Origin: Himantopus leucocephalus
Lineage: Eukaryota; Chordata; Aves; Charadriiformes; Recurvirostridae
Reading direction: 5' to 3'
NCBI GenBank assembly: GCA_003993805.1
Contig: RSEF01000006.1
Location: 26,496,562-26,560,561 of the forward strand
Length of the DNA stretch: 64,000 nucleotides
Positions 22,076-34,071 of this stretch are shown here, piece by piece. The first letter of the stretch is position 1; each line of letters opens with the position of its first letter. The notes below the pieces were generated by a model that saw only the letters and a list, made by a program, of their open reading frames with translations, searched no databases and was not told where the DNA came from. A program made the position numbers and the translations under genes.

Positions 22076-23400
22076 GAGATGATATCTGCCTGCCTCAGGG
22101 GGCTGGACATTGTCCCTCAGCTGACAAGCAAGCAGCAAATGCCCTTTTCTGCAGAAAGGCCGCAGCTGTCTGCCCTTGCTTCCCTGGCCCTCAGGAGAGT
22201 GGAAAGAGCTGCAAAAGAAAAGATCCTTCAAATTTGTAAAGTGGAGGAGGAGCAAGGGGTTAGCCATGTGGAGGATGCTTCTCAGCTGACAGCTCTTAGT
22301 TCCTTTTCCCTCTGTTTCTTGTTTGGGCTGAGAATGAAAGGAGCTGGAGGCAGCTTGGAGGAAGAGCTTGTCCGGCATGGCAAAAGTGAGGGGATGTCTC
22401 ACTCAGATGCTGGGCTCACGGCTCAGGTAAGCCCATGTGTTGCTTGAAGCCATAGATGGTAGTGAGGTAGTGAAAAAGCTCCGTCCTCCTTGCTGGGCAC
22501 GGTAGCTGCATCTTGATGTTTATGCTTTCTACTTAAACTTTTGTTGGGACAGCTTATTTCTAAAATGTAATCGGTTCTGACAGAGTAGAGAGTTGGTTAC
22601 TACTTACTATTGTTTAGGAATCCAGAAGAGAAAGCGAAGAAGAATTAAATAGGAAATTTGCCTTCTGCTGCACACAAAGCTATCTAAGATGCTCTAGTCT
22701 TGTCCTCAGGTAAACAGTAATTGAGTTGTTCCTTTTGCTTGCTTTGGTTTATTGCTTGAAACAAGTAAGTTCTCCTGTGAATTATCCATTTCTAGAAATC
22801 CTGTAAGCAGTGTGCTCAGTGGGGGTGGGAAGAGGGGTGTGTGCGAGGACTTGGGAATGCACAGTTGGGAAAACGGAGTGCGGTGGGAAAGAACAAATGA
22901 ATTCTGACACTGTAGGTGAAGATTAAGCAGTGAAGAGAGTGAGGCTTCAGCTGACAGTCATTGCATTAACAGCTTGGATATTTCAATAATCAGTTTAAAG
23001 TTGAGTTTATCAGGCATAGAAAAAGCTCAGCTCTTCAAGGTGTGTGGTTGTAGCTCAAAGCCATTGAAAGTCAAGAGAGATTATAATGGTGTAGTGTAAA
23101 AATGCATTAATGAGAACTCTTCCATCCATTGGAGGAAGAGACAGAACTGGTGTAATCAGGAGCAGATTTCTGTTGCTCATGATCCCAAACTCCTGTTCAA
23201 CTAGGAGCAGAGAATGAGGCAGCCGTAGAAAGCTCAGTCACTACCTGAGGCTGCCCACCTCTGGACTTTTCTAGTAGCCTGTGGCTCTCCACTCACATGA
23301 AATGTGCCTCTGTCTTCTTTTCCCCTCCAGCTGAAAAAAGTGGCGTGCAGTGAACAGACACAACACCATGAGTCCATTATCCCGCTCATCCTTGTCCAGA
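22076..23400. other. Non-coding, no gene recognised
   Basis: Opposed open frames of 156 codons (21932-22402, minus) and 122 codons (22079-22447, plus) overlap almost fully. That mirrored pattern is typical of chance openness, and neither translation is recognised. The remainder has nothing assignable. Confidence 0.5.
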
Positions 23401-23470
23401 TGTGCTCTGACTGGTGCACACCAGTCTCTCTGAAGTCAGTGGCGTTGTGGGAATGACCTGTGTGACTGTG
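23401..23470. repeat. Degenerate palindromic amniote repeat, copy 2
   Basis: GACTGGTGCACACCAG, CTCTGAAGTCAGTGGCGTT and GACCTGTGTGACTGTG keep the order of the palindromic repeat (CTGGTGTAAATCAG, ACTCCATTGAAGTCAATGGAGTT, then a GTGTGAGTGAGAG-type outer arm). The central TGAAGTCAGTGG is nearly unchanged; the arms have drifted. Confidence 0.42.
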
Positions 23471-23533
23471 TTCTCTTGACCAGACCTTCATCAGATATGA
23501 ATCTGCACAAGCTTCTGATTTCAGTGAGGCTGG

Positions 23534-23577
23534 AGTAATTTGTAGTGTGTTCTGCAGTAATTTGTAGTGTGTTTTTC
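23534..23577. repeat. Two-copy 22-bp tandem duplication
   Basis: AGTAATTTGTAGTGTGTTCTGC at 23534-23555 is followed directly by a second copy at 23556-23577 that differs at a few 3' bases (TTTTC against TCTGC). It is a local duplication directly visible in the sequence and lies in non-coding DNA. Confidence 0.9.
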
Positions 23578-24664
23578 AGTGCTTCTACTTGGGCAAGTCA
23601 GTAGGCAATTGCCTTGAGGAGAACTGGCTACCTTAGGAACCTCTGCCTTGGGGATATCCAGCAGCTGTGCTGTGCTGTCTGTGGCTTCTCTCCGCCTATA
23701 ATTGCACGTCACAACTCTGTTAGATGCCTCACTAAGAGATTACTCTTTATATTCCACTTAAGCAAAAACATCTTGTACAAACTGTTTATTCCATTTTGGG
23801 GTTTTTGTGGTGTGTGATCCCTCTCTTCGGTTCGTCTCTGATTTCCAGCCCTCAGATTGAAAGGGACTCTGTCTCCATCCGTTCCTCCAGTGTGCCACCA
23901 GTCTTTGGCTGTGCTTTTTGGCACTTAGCAAAGGGCAGCCCAGGCCCTGACTGCCATCAGCTGTCCCACAAGCAATAACTGCAACTGCTCTCCATTTCAG
24001 CACATGGGGAGGTTGAGACTTGACCCAGAGGCAGGAGTGGTGCTTTGAGATCCAACCCTCTGCTGTGGCTGGATGTAGTAATGGCGCCAATATGGAATGT
24101 GCTTTCCTGGAAGTGTTTGTTCTGTGCTTGTACTTACCTTTTTTCTCTGTAACAGAGGTTAGCCTGATCCTTCTGGTAAGCAGGTAAAGGCGCATTCAAA
24201 GGGCAGCTCTTACTGATAGAGTAGTGAACAGCCAGCAAATCTCCAGCAAATCTCACATCCCATGGCTTCACCAGAGAAAAAAAAAGGTCTATGTTATATT
24301 TTCCCCTCTGGAAGGAATTTGGTGCAATTGATATCATTCCATAGTCTGTGGTGTCTTTTTGTCCTATTTCTTTCAGCAGATCAGTGTGCCAGTCTGAGCT
24401 TTTCAAATACAGTGGGACAGCAGAACATAGAGAAAAGTAGGAGGGAAATTCAGGGGAAAAAACATCACGGAAGTTACTATTTTTCCACAAATCTAAAGGG
24501 CATTTGGAAAGGATGAAAATGCTGATTGTAGTTTACATGACTAGAGGGTAAGGAAGGATGCATGCACACATGCAGAATTCATGCTGGGGAACGGCCTACA
24601 AAGCAGGCCACAAAAAGATGCTGAGAGCAGTAACATAAAATCAAGAGAAAGGGAATCTCTAGGC
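23578..24664. other. Non-coding, no gene recognised
   Basis: ORFs up to 145 codons (23758-24195, minus), not recognised. An 11-bp tandem duplication is at 24232-24253. No other feature was seen. Confidence 0.5.
24232..24253. repeat. Two-copy 11-bp tandem duplication
   Basis: CCAGCAAATCT is repeated perfectly and without a spacer (24232-24242 and 24243-24253). It is directly visible and has no known role. Confidence 0.9.
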
Positions 24665-24888
24665 TGGAAAGAGTTGAAATTGTCCTGGTGAGAGATCTTT
24701 AACAAGCTGTGTGTAATTTCCTCAAGGGAAGTGATAGACTCTCCATTGCTGAGGTTGTTTAAAAAGTAAACTGGATGAAACAGTAAGAAATATGCTCTAA
24801 GGACTAATATTCTGTCAACTTGATGGATTAATGACCTAAGTGGTCCTTTGGTTTCCTTCCATCTCTCATGCCTACTGTTCTGTAAGCA
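24665..24888 (+). mobile_element. Ancient CR1 LINE, RT C-terminus to 3' tail
   Basis: The stretch follows the final part of old amniote CR1 in sense. GGTGAGAGATCTTTAACAAG leads into CAAGGGAAGTGATAGACTCT, CCATTGCTGAGGTTGTTTAA, AAAGTAAACTGGATGAAA, a degenerate linker, GATGGATTAATGACCTAAGT, GGTCCTTTGGTTTCCTTCCA and a CTACTGTTCTGT tail. These correspond to the encoded 'GKWxSPSLxxFKxxLD' end of the RT ORF and the TTCTATGATTCTGT terminus. Stops and indels destroy the frame. The 37.3 kb copy is clearly younger. Confidence 0.75.
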
Positions 24889-27800
24889 GCAGCTTCTAGT
24901 CATTAGGAAAAAGGTTAGGTGAAAGGAGTAGTGATACTGAAAATACTCATTTACTTCCAGTGATTTAGTCTTCCAGAACTCTTGGCCATGAGAAAGCTTT
25001 GGTTGTTGTAGGTGAGAATGGGTGTGGGTCTCAGAGGGTCCCAAACCGAAATTTGCTTTCTCCTTTCCCTGTGATGCCTTGAGTTTCTATCTGTCAGGTA
25101 GGATGTTCTTCTGAGACCTGTCCCAAAGCAAGCTATTCTTACAAAGCTGTGATAATTCATTGTCACTCCTGCATCCGTTGGCTGGGTTGTGCCAATCTAC
25201 TCTTTCTGTATGCTCCTCGGGGCTTTTTCAAGGCACAAATAGGCAAACAGATTATTTTCACATCAGATCTCATGGCTTTGGGCTATCTGGTGACGCAAAA
25301 CAGACAGAAGGCTTTGTGATCCTCCTTCTCTCATCCCCACATACTTTCCATCTACTGAGTTTCCTGTGCTGCTTTGCTTCCCAAATGCCTCACCTAGGAA
25401 TGGGGCACATGATCAGGGAAAGAGGAAGGGCACAATGGCTGTCTTTTGGTATTTTTGGGGCCTGGAAAATACTTTCTATGCATTGGAGGAAACTTCAGGA
25501 TGCTGAAGATACTCAAGAAACCAGAACGTGCCCTGCACTGAGAGATCATCAAGGTGGTTGGAGGTAAACACAGCAAGACACAAATACAGCTGGGTCTTGC
25601 ACTTATCTCATGTCACCCCAGTAATGACAAAGGGCATCCTTTTTTTTCTTCCCATTCTCCTTGACTGTTTTCCCCTCCTTTCACCTCTTTCTGTACCATT
25701 TAGGATACGTGGAGCTACTGTGCTGCTATACTCAGGATTTCAAGTGCTGAGAAAGCTGTCTTGCTGTAGTTTCCTTCTCATCCCTTTCCCTTTGTACATC
25801 TGCTGGTAAAGCAGCCTGGCAATAGATGAAACTTTAAATACATTAAACATGCATTTGCATTTGAAGAAGGAAATAAAATATACATGACTCATCCTAATTC
25901 AGACTTGAAGACTGGTTCCAGATTACTCTCCTGCAATCAAATAGTTCACTTTTTAAAACAGTTTTAATCACTGTAGGGTTGGGTTGTTTTTTTTCTGGTT
26001 TAAATGGTGGGATTCCCAGGGCATTCAATGCAAACTTCCTCAACTGATAGAAGTGATCTCTGGATTTCATGATTTCTTTGCAGTCTTCAGACCTGGTCCC
26101 TGTGAACTGCTGAGCATCGTCAGTCCCTATAGCCTTGGGTGAGGTTACATAGGCTGAGCCTTGGTTGGAATAGGTCCCAGTATTTTCTGTGCGCCTGAAC
26201 TCAGCTCAGCCCTAGTCTTTTTCTTACCTTATTTGCAATGGCTTCTCTTCTCAAACTGCTTACAGCTGTCTGTTCCCTTGAAGCTTCTTCGCAGATTGTA
26301 TTTACTGCCTTTAACTTGGCCAGCACAACCTTGACAAATGTCACTTGAAGCTGCAGCTCCTGTGACTCCCCTTATGTTTTAACTTTCATTATTTCAGTGC
26401 TTATGTGTTCTGCTCAGTATTACCCAGTTGTAAAATTACGAGAAGGAAACAGCAGTGGAGTAGGACCACTGACCTTCTGTCTATAGTTCAGGTTAATTTA
26501 AGTTCACTGGCACGTAGGGCACAGACTTTATGCAGAGAGGAGATCTCTGCAGACTGCATCCCCTGCTTGTTCAGTGCAACACCGGATTTATGTATTATGG
26601 TAAGGAATGTGATTGCACATGTGAAGACTAGTGCAGGTCTTGGAGTCCTTTGAGAGAAGGGGATTTTAGCCAGTGAAGACCACTGTTGGAGGGAGATGAG
26701 ACTGGTGAATGAGTGATCTGCTAATATTAAATACTGGAAGACTAGAAAAATAACAATGTCTTCGGAAAAAAAAAGGACCAGAGTCGCTTGGAGGGGAATG
26801 GTACACAGCCCTGCCTGTGGGCAGCAATCCCAGTCCTTGTTATCTCCAAGGAAGTGGGAGGGAAATTGAGGAAAAGAGGTCCTCATGAGGAATGAAAATA
26901 AGCTATTTTAATAAATCTGGAAAGGTCCTGAACACCCAGTTAGTCAGTGTCCATATGCAGTCCTTTCTCCAGCTGCTAAAACTGAGGAAAAAAGTAGGAA
27001 GGCTCTAAACAGATATTCATTGGCAATTAGAAGGGAAACATCCACTGTGCTGTGTCTGTTTCCCTTGGCCACTTCCACTTAATGAACGCCCATAGAATAG
27101 CAGCTCTGCTACTGAGCCAAAGCAAATTGTGCACCATGTCAGTTAGTTATGTGTGCCCTGCGGACAGAGAACAAAAGTGCTAATGCATGATTTATGTATC
27201 AAACCGGCACAGTAACATTAACTAGCTAAGCTGCACAATGTGCCTGTTGAAGAGAGACTGCATCTCCATAGGCTAAAGTGCTTCTCGCCCTGACCCATCT
27301 GCTTTACTGAGGTTGTTCTAGCTGTTCTTTCCCCCACCTTCAGAGGTGAAACCATCCTCTGTGCTGTTGCTGTGATGCTTGAGCACAGGGAGGAAAACTC
27401 TCTGTGTTCAGCCGCTGTACAACAACTAGGGTGCAACATTTTTAATCATGGGTGTCACCGAGCTGAATGTACCTGCTGAACTGGGGGTGCAGGGAGGTAA
27501 CAGAAAGGGTCTCTCTAGGCAGGTCTATTGCAGTCAGTTTCTCAGTGACGTGAATATATCAATTTGGGGGTTAATATTTTCTTTTAGAGGCTTGTAGCAG
27601 GTTTGTGGTTCACGCTTCTCAGTCAGGTCTTAGCAGAATCCAGCATGAATGGGGAAAGGGGACGCGTAAAGAGACTAAATCAGAACTGTAAGCCTAAGAG
27701 GGGTGGGACAGTTTGACTCAGAAGTCAGATCGTTTTCCTTCTCCTGGCTTTTGTATTTTGGTGCTCTCAGCAGCAGCTGAAGGCTGATCATTGTATGCTT

Positions 27801-29804
27801 GAGCTGGACTCCATTCTGAGATTGCCTACAGCTCCTGGGTCTGTGTGCAGGTGCTGCTTCTTGGAAATGCTTCTGGGGCATAGCCAACTATAGGCTGTGT
27901 ATTCAACTTCTGTAGGTTTGTGATGCAGGGGCAATAGTACATGAGATGCAAGTAAATGGTATGAGTACCGTATGGGTAACGGCTATTTATTAATAATACC
28001 TATTCTCTGAGTGCCATTTGGCAAACACAGCAGCTGGACTGCCCTGTAAAGGAATTCAAATGACTGCTAGGAATGGAGACATTCACTTTCTCTGTGAACT
28101 TTTTGTAGAAGGCACATTACCTGCAAGGATGAGCCATGTTCCACAGATCCTTACCTCTTACAGTTTTATTTCTGTTGTTGATTCATAGTGTGAGGCTTAG
28201 AAAAGCCATGCATAACCCAGCAGGTAGTTGTCAGCTTTGTCTTGCTGGCAAGGTGTGGCAACAGGATAAAAGTCAGGAATGATCTTCTCTGTTGATTTAA
28301 TATAACTTCTGTTTAGAAGAGCACACATTTAAAAGCGGATATATAGCTCTTCCTGGCTGTGTGGTCCTATCACACCTTAACATGGGTGACAGTGAATAGG
28401 AATATCAATCCTAGCTGTCAGGGTGCTTCCTCTTTTGAATCTCTGCCATTATGCTATGTTTTATATAGTGCGAAGGCTGTTCTTTAGTGTCTCTGGTACT
28501 GTGTTGGCTCAGCTGGAAACCCCGGCTTTGGGAGTTAGTCCACCTGTAAATGGAGAGATTGCAGGAGAAGGGAATAGCTGCAAAACGTCTTCCACTTTTT
28601 GTGGTATGAGAATGTTCTCTGCTGAGCTCACTCACCACCCAGGGTTAAGTGTTCCCAGCTAAGCTGAAATGGGACAGTATTGCGCGGAGCTTCTTGATCA
28701 AGCAGATCTTGGTATCAATCAGTGTTGGGATGTTATGTTTTGAAGCTCCTCGGTTTTATTTCCTAATGCCCTTACGATGGATGTCCCTGCAAAAGAGCTG
28801 TGGTATGTATGGAACTGGCACAGTGCTTTTCATGATCTTAAGTGTGCCTATTAAAACAAAAAAAAGCCATATTGAAAATCAATTTTCTCCTTGCAGGTCT
28901 TGAGCAATTTTGTAAGGTATAATAAGATGAGCAATCTGGTTCTGGCAGTGAAAAGAACAGATGCCAAGATATAATTTCCCTTACCAGAAAATGCTGCAGA
29001 GTCACTTTGTGTTGCAGAAAGAAGAATCTGTTTTATTAATAGAGGACAGTTAAAACTTGGAGTCCTGAGAACACACACTTCATCTGGTCTGTGCCATATG
29101 GAGGACAGTAGGCAGGGACACATCCTGGTCAGCCAGGAGAGAGATAATGTCTTGGAGCAGAAGAGGTTGCTGTAACTTGAATGAGCGGGTACAAACTGTT
29201 GGGTAACACATCCCATGACACCAAGGGGTTGTCTCTGACTGTAGGAGCTCTTGCTTGTATTTTTTTTTCAGGGCCAGCCTCCATGGAAGATGGCAGACCA
29301 AGCTGGCATTGCCCATTTGCACAAGAGCTGGTAGCTGGGGGCCCTGACCTGGGTCCTTTGCAAACTTCTCAGCTGAACAGATTAAAGGAATTGGTCAAAA
29401 AAAACCAAAACCAAAACCCCCAACGTTATTAAGAGTGCTGAAATTTACCAATGTGAATATATTCCTTCTCTTAACTCCAGAAATATTCTAGATCTGTCAC
29501 CAGCACCTCCTTGTCAAGGTCAGACACCAACCAGCTTCCGGAACAATGCAACACCCCTACCCACTTATTCTGTGAATACAGATGTGCATCACTTTTAAAG
29601 TAGGTGCTGGCTGGTGTGGGTTCACAGAGGTAAATTCACACCCGAATTTACTGCATTTTTATATCTGGGGGCAAGCAAGCCCTAACTCATATAAACAGTC
29701 TTTGACTTGTTCCCTATTCTGGCCAGCTCTCTCATCTCCTTATTAGAATTAATTGTGTTAAGTATTGGGTCACAACTAACCTTTTTTTCTGGAGGCTGTG
29801 GCAG
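24889..29804. other. Non-coding, weak exon-like site at 29.27 kb, no gene recognised
   Basis: Nearly 5 kb without a recognisable gene or confident repeat. ORFs reach 135 codons (25160-25567, plus) and 132 codons (26488-26886, minus) with no family resemblance. A strong polypyrimidine acceptor (TTTTTTTTCAG, AG at 29270-29271) is followed 59 bases later by CTG|GTAGCT at 29330/29331. This is a minimal exon-like unit but has no recognisable product. Pyrimidine-rich tracts occur near 25635-25690. Confidence 0.45.
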
Positions 29805-30600
29805 AGGTAATATTGCATTCTCAGCATCATCAGATTTGTTCTTCTCCATTAACTGATGGGCTTATGCTTTTCTTTGCTCTACTCTTACTTTTAATGTATT
29901 TATAGAGCCTTCTTTGTTGCCTTTGTGTCCTTGTTAGTTGTAATTCATCTTATGCCTTAGCCTTTCTGATTTATCCCTGCATGCTTATGCTGTTTCTTTA
30001 TACTTTTCCTTAGTCGCCTGTCCTTGTTCCCACTTTCTATACAGTTGCTTTTTGATTGTTTGGTCTTTAAAGTGCTCCAAATGAAACCATATTGGTTTCA
30101 AGCTATGTTCACTCTTTCCTCTGTGCTGGGATAGACTGCTATTGTGCTTTTGATGCAGTCCCTTTCAGCACTACCAGATCTCCTGCATTCCTCTCTACCT
30201 TAGATTATCTTCCCAAGAGGCCATGCCTCACAGTTCTGAATGTGTTGAAGTCTGCTTTTTTTTTGTTCCTTCTTTTTTTGAAGTCCATTGTCCTCATTAT
30301 CCCAGTCTCCTTTCCTTTCCTCTGCTGTCTCATGATCAGTTCCACCTGCATTGCCTTCACCATTTCAGTCCTTAAGATTTTCTCCTTATTGGAATAAAAT
30401 CTGAAATGCCCACCTACTTCCTATGGTTTTCTTCACATTTAAAACAAAGACTTGTCACTATCACAAAGAACTTAGACTCTGTGTCCTGCTGTACTGTTTT
30501 GAGTAACCAAAATCCTCCAAGAAAGGTGATATTTCTGCCATTTACCTGGAAAAGACTCATCCACTTGTTTCCCTTTGGATCATCTCCTGCTCCCCACTTT
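29805..30600 (-). mobile_element. Ancient CR1 LINE, endonuclease/RT junction region, antisense
   Basis: About 800 bases read on the plus strand as the reverse complement of old sauropsid CR1. Landmarks in order are TAATGTATTTATAGAGCCTT, TTAGTTGTAATTCATCTTATG, GCCTTAGCCTTTCTGATT, CCCTGCATGCTTATGCTG, the segment around 30035-30100 (CTTTTTGATTG...GCTCCAAATGAAACCATATTGG), TTAGATTATCTTCCCAAGAGG, GTTGAAGTCTGCTTTTTTTT, TGAAGTCCATTGTCCTCATT and TCATGATCAGTTCCACCTGC. On the minus strand these encode the DHE..EF, TMDFKK and GFYKYI-type parts between the endonuclease and reverse transcriptase. The frame is broken many times, so this is a fossil. The 29805 end and the 30600 end are approximate. Confidence 0.8.
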
Positions 30601-32499
30601 CTCTAGAGCAAGAGATCTGGAATAGGGACTGACATTTCATCTGTCTCTGAGCTTCAAGCAAGCACGGCTGCCATGAAGTGCAGCAGCCCCTCCCTTTTTC
30701 TATGTTGTTATTCCCTTGAATATGTGTATATATAGCTTTCCCTATAATTCTTCTGTGTGGCCTTTTGTCTGATAAACTTAAGTATGGAAAGGCCCTAAAG
30801 TTATAGACCAAGTAAGTGAAAGCAGAATAGGATCCTTTAAAATCTATTCTAGAAATTGCTTTTTCCTTCACAGTGAGCTTTGAGCTGCTGTGAAACATCT
30901 CTACTCATTATTGGGAACAAATACAAAAGCTGGTAAACTAATGCTGGCCTATTACAGCTTTTCTTTGAACGCTGTCTTCACCTCTCCTTCTTAACATGCT
31001 GTATCAAAGGATGTATTTACTATACAGTTTGATGCCTCTGATACTACTTGTTTCTCCAGAGCAGAGCTGCCTGGTGAGAGAACTCTGGGAATCAAGAGAC
31101 TTCATCAATTCTCACTTGTCTCTTCTCCTCACGGTGTCTACATTCAGGCCTCTCCTGGCTTTCTGTGAGAACAGAGTCAGCCTCTTTTACAAAGAAGGTG
31201 TATTTACAAGCTTGGCTGGTCTCAAGTGAAGACTGGTGCCACTGGTTTTAGCAGCAGGAACAGATAAAGGTGGCTGTTAAGAGGTGAGCATTTGCAGTAG
31301 AACTGACGCGCAGTTATATGAAGGAAAAAATACAAATGCAGAACAACAGTAATTTTTATTGGACCTACAACCCCCTGCACTATTTGATATATTCATAAGA
31401 GTGCTATCCACCAGCATATGACCTGTTAGCTAGGTATTTACATGTATAAGACCCGAGAGCGTTCATGTAACCTCTGGAATTTTTACCACCAGAGCAGAAA
31501 CATCTGCTGTTCCCTTCTTTGGTAGAAACAATAAGTAATTATGCTGGACCAGTGACAAAGGGTAGCATGATGCACACCTTACTAATGAGAGCAAATATAC
31601 TAAAATGGGAGAGATGAGATGCTTAAAAGCCTCTTATTGCCGTGTGCTTAGGGCTGAATGCCGGTGTTGTACTTCATTTTTTAGTGAGTCAAATAATTTT
31701 CAAAATGATTCTAGTGATCGGAAAGGATTCACAACACAGTTCAGACTCAGGTCTGGAAGGTTTACATTCTGTATTTCTTTTTTTTCTGGTTGCCCTCCAG
31801 AGTTGCTTCAACTTGTAAGTCATTTGTCAGAAAATGAGGAGGAAAATGTTTTTCCACTCTCTGCTCCAAATAACAGAATTTACGCATCTGCCCTGTTGGT
31901 AAAAATTGTATTTCTAGCTATTTAAACACTTTGAATGTTGCATAATCTTAACCATAATGTAAAGCCATAAACACATATCGTTCCAGTGCTGTTTATTACA
32001 GAGCCTTTAAAACAGCAGAACATTTAATTCAGTGTTTTGCTCATTTTGGACAATTTCAAAAAGAATCCTTTTTCATAGGTTTTGTGCTATGGCTTCTTAC
32101 TACCTAACTGTGAGTCATAAAGCACCCAGAATGGGTTGGTTATATAAGCGTTTTGGCTTTTTTTATTATTTTATTTTTGCCAAATAAAAGAAATCACAGA
32201 TGCACAGAGAAGCTTGAAATTAGGAATTCTAACAGTTTCAAAAGTTAGAAAGTCAGAGTAACTAGGAAGTTGGGTGAATTATCTATTTTTGATCCCATTA
32301 CTTTATTTTTGAAAGCCACTTTTTTTTTTAAGTTCTTAGGCTATAGTATTAGCTCCTCATATTAGATGCTGCTGCAGTCTTGCTGACTTAAGATGGTTTC
32401 CAAGAGGTTGTTTGACTCAAGTGAGAAAGAAATGCTTCCATCGTAAAAAGCTTAGCAAGTCATTCGCCACTCATGTACATTGATTGATTCATCTAGTGC
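30601..32499. other. Non-coding, no gene recognised
   Basis: AT-rich. ORFs up to 113 codons, none recognised. A short possible L2/SINE 3' end (CATAAAGCACCCAGAATGGG, TTATATAAGCG at about 32115-32152) is too small to call separately. No strong splice pairs. Confidence 0.5.
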
Positions 32500-32610
32500 A
32501 GACCACAGATAGGCAAATGGTTTGACTACCAGCTGGGATAAGAGTGGTAGGTTCAAGTCTCTGCTCTGCTCTAGAGTTAATCCATTACCAAAATCAGAGG
32601 TGTTCAGTAG
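32500..32610 (+). repeat. tRNA-derived SINE head (MIR-like)
   Basis: GGTTTGACTACCAGCTGGGA and GTGGTAGGTTCAAGTCTCTGCTCTGCTC resemble the tRNA-derived head of MIR-type SINEs, including a box-B-like GGTTCAAGTCT at about 32550-32560 followed by CTGCTCTG. No functional tRNA can be folded from it with the usual arms, so an old SINE remnant is the better call. Confidence 0.48.
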
Positions 32611-33484
32611 CATAACTGAAGAGAGGTTAGATATGCAAGTGTTTGGTTTGGATACCACAGCCTCTGAAGTCCCTGCTTGTTGAAGGCACATGTAAATACC
32701 TCTTCCTAGTGTTTGGAGGCCAGAAACTTTGAAGGTTCTTTAGTAATAAGTAGCTGGGACAGAGCTTGTCTACAGAAGTGAACTCAGGGGAGCTACAGGG
32801 TATCAACTAATGGAATAAATTAGCCTCCTAAGCTCGCATGAATGCCTTCATTCAGAAATAAAGTGGTCTTAGATTAGAGGAATGAGTGGCAGGGCTTGAA
32901 AAACTTCCAGAACAGTGATGGCCATTTGGGAGTTTAAAGAACCTTAATTTACGTGTGCTGCCTCCATGCCATTTGCTGATCCACCTCATCCTTTCTGAGC
33001 ATTCCCATGACGAAATAGGCCACAGTTAAGCCTCATACTCAATTATCTGAGCATAATCCTAAAGCTTAAGTTTCCTTTCCAAACACTGATGGCAAAAAAC
33101 TCAAAACCTGTTGTCCACAACTTTAACTGTTACCAATACTTCCCATCTCTGGCAGCATTCCTGCATGAAGTCTCATTCCTTCCAGCTGTGCTATTCAACC
33201 ATCTGTGCCAAGTTAAGAAGAATTCTTCGCATCTCACCATATCTGAAAGTCTCTGCCACATTGACATGTTTTGAGCCTTGTGCCCCATCTCCCAGGGACG
33301 TCCCAGCGGTGCTGCATACCCAGGCTGAGAACTGCGGCACTAGGTTGCATTGATGTTGAACTCAAGCGCGAGGCATATATATTGGCCTGTTCCCAGGGAA
33401 AAATTAACAGTGAATTTACTCTTCGTATTGCCTTTTGCACACCTGGTAATTTTTAACAATTTTTAACAATTAAAACAAAAGCTG
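32611..33484. other. Non-coding, no gene recognised
   Basis: Short ORFs (60-80 codons), none recognised. A two-copy tandem of AATTTTTAAC is at 33448-33467. No interspersed repeat was assigned. Confidence 0.5.
33448..33471. repeat. Short 10-bp tandem repeat
   Basis: AATTTTTAAC is repeated twice in tandem and followed by a partial third unit (AATT). It is directly visible, AT-rich, and borders the candidate regulatory block that begins near 33485. Confidence 0.85.
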
Positions 33485-33840
33485 CTTTCACACACCCTCT
33501 GAGCAAACCGAGGTCGGCATTCAGCTCTGAAGGAAATAATTTGTAGCATTAACAGAGATTTATGAGGGAGGCCTGTATCATCGCATGAAGTATGGGCCTG
33601 TCTTCTGTGTGCAACAAGATAACAACCAGCCACCCAGGGATCTTTAACCTCTAGAGCTGACAGCGTGAGGATGAAAACAGAAAAGCCTTCCTGTTAGAGC
33701 AGAGGGATCAGAGGCGGCCTGTGTAATTACTAGCCATTAAATAAAGTACGCTCCTATGTCTTCAAATGCCAAGGCACATGTATAATTAGCTGATAAACTG
33801 CAAATGAATAATTATCCAGCAGCAAAAGCCAGAGGGGTGG
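33485..33840. promoter_or_regulatory. Candidate conserved non-coding element with three TAATTA sites
   Basis: A repeat-free block of about 350 bases carries TAATTA at 33724-33729, 33783-33788 and 33809-33814, i.e. three homeodomain cores within 91 bases. It also has a GATAA word at 33792-33796, CCATTAAATAAAG near 33735 and no meaningful open frame. Its texture, with varied AT-rich motifs and little low-complexity sequence, is that of vertebrate developmental CNEs. This is the strongest such candidate in the window, but conservation is untested. Confidence 0.35.
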
Positions 33841-34071
33841 AGGGATGCTGTTTACCTTCTCTCTGTCCTTGCAGGGAGGAGTGCTATGTAAATTTCTTAT
33901 TTTAGTGAAAAGTTTGTTGTTTGATGTTAAATGGCACAATGACTATTTGAACTGGGAGACAGCATTTTCACCCCAGGATCTGCTATTTTATGTATTGCTG
34001 ATGAGATTTATGTAGCTTGGAGATGGTGGTTGTAACTTCGGTTATTTCCTGTGGGCTGTGTTTGCACACAG

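Noticed and set aside
21932..22447. Opposed 156- and 122-codon ORFs as genes
   Set aside because: They mirror each other almost exactly, which is a composition effect, and neither translation is recognised.
24541..25044. 167-codon minus-strand ORF as a gene
   Set aside because: Much of it runs antisense through the ancient CR1 fragment at 24665-24888, so it is a shadow frame over a repeat.
32530..32575. tRNA gene (box-B-like GGTTCAAGTCT)
   Set aside because: No acceptor stem or cloverleaf could be formed. The context fits a MIR-type SINE head.
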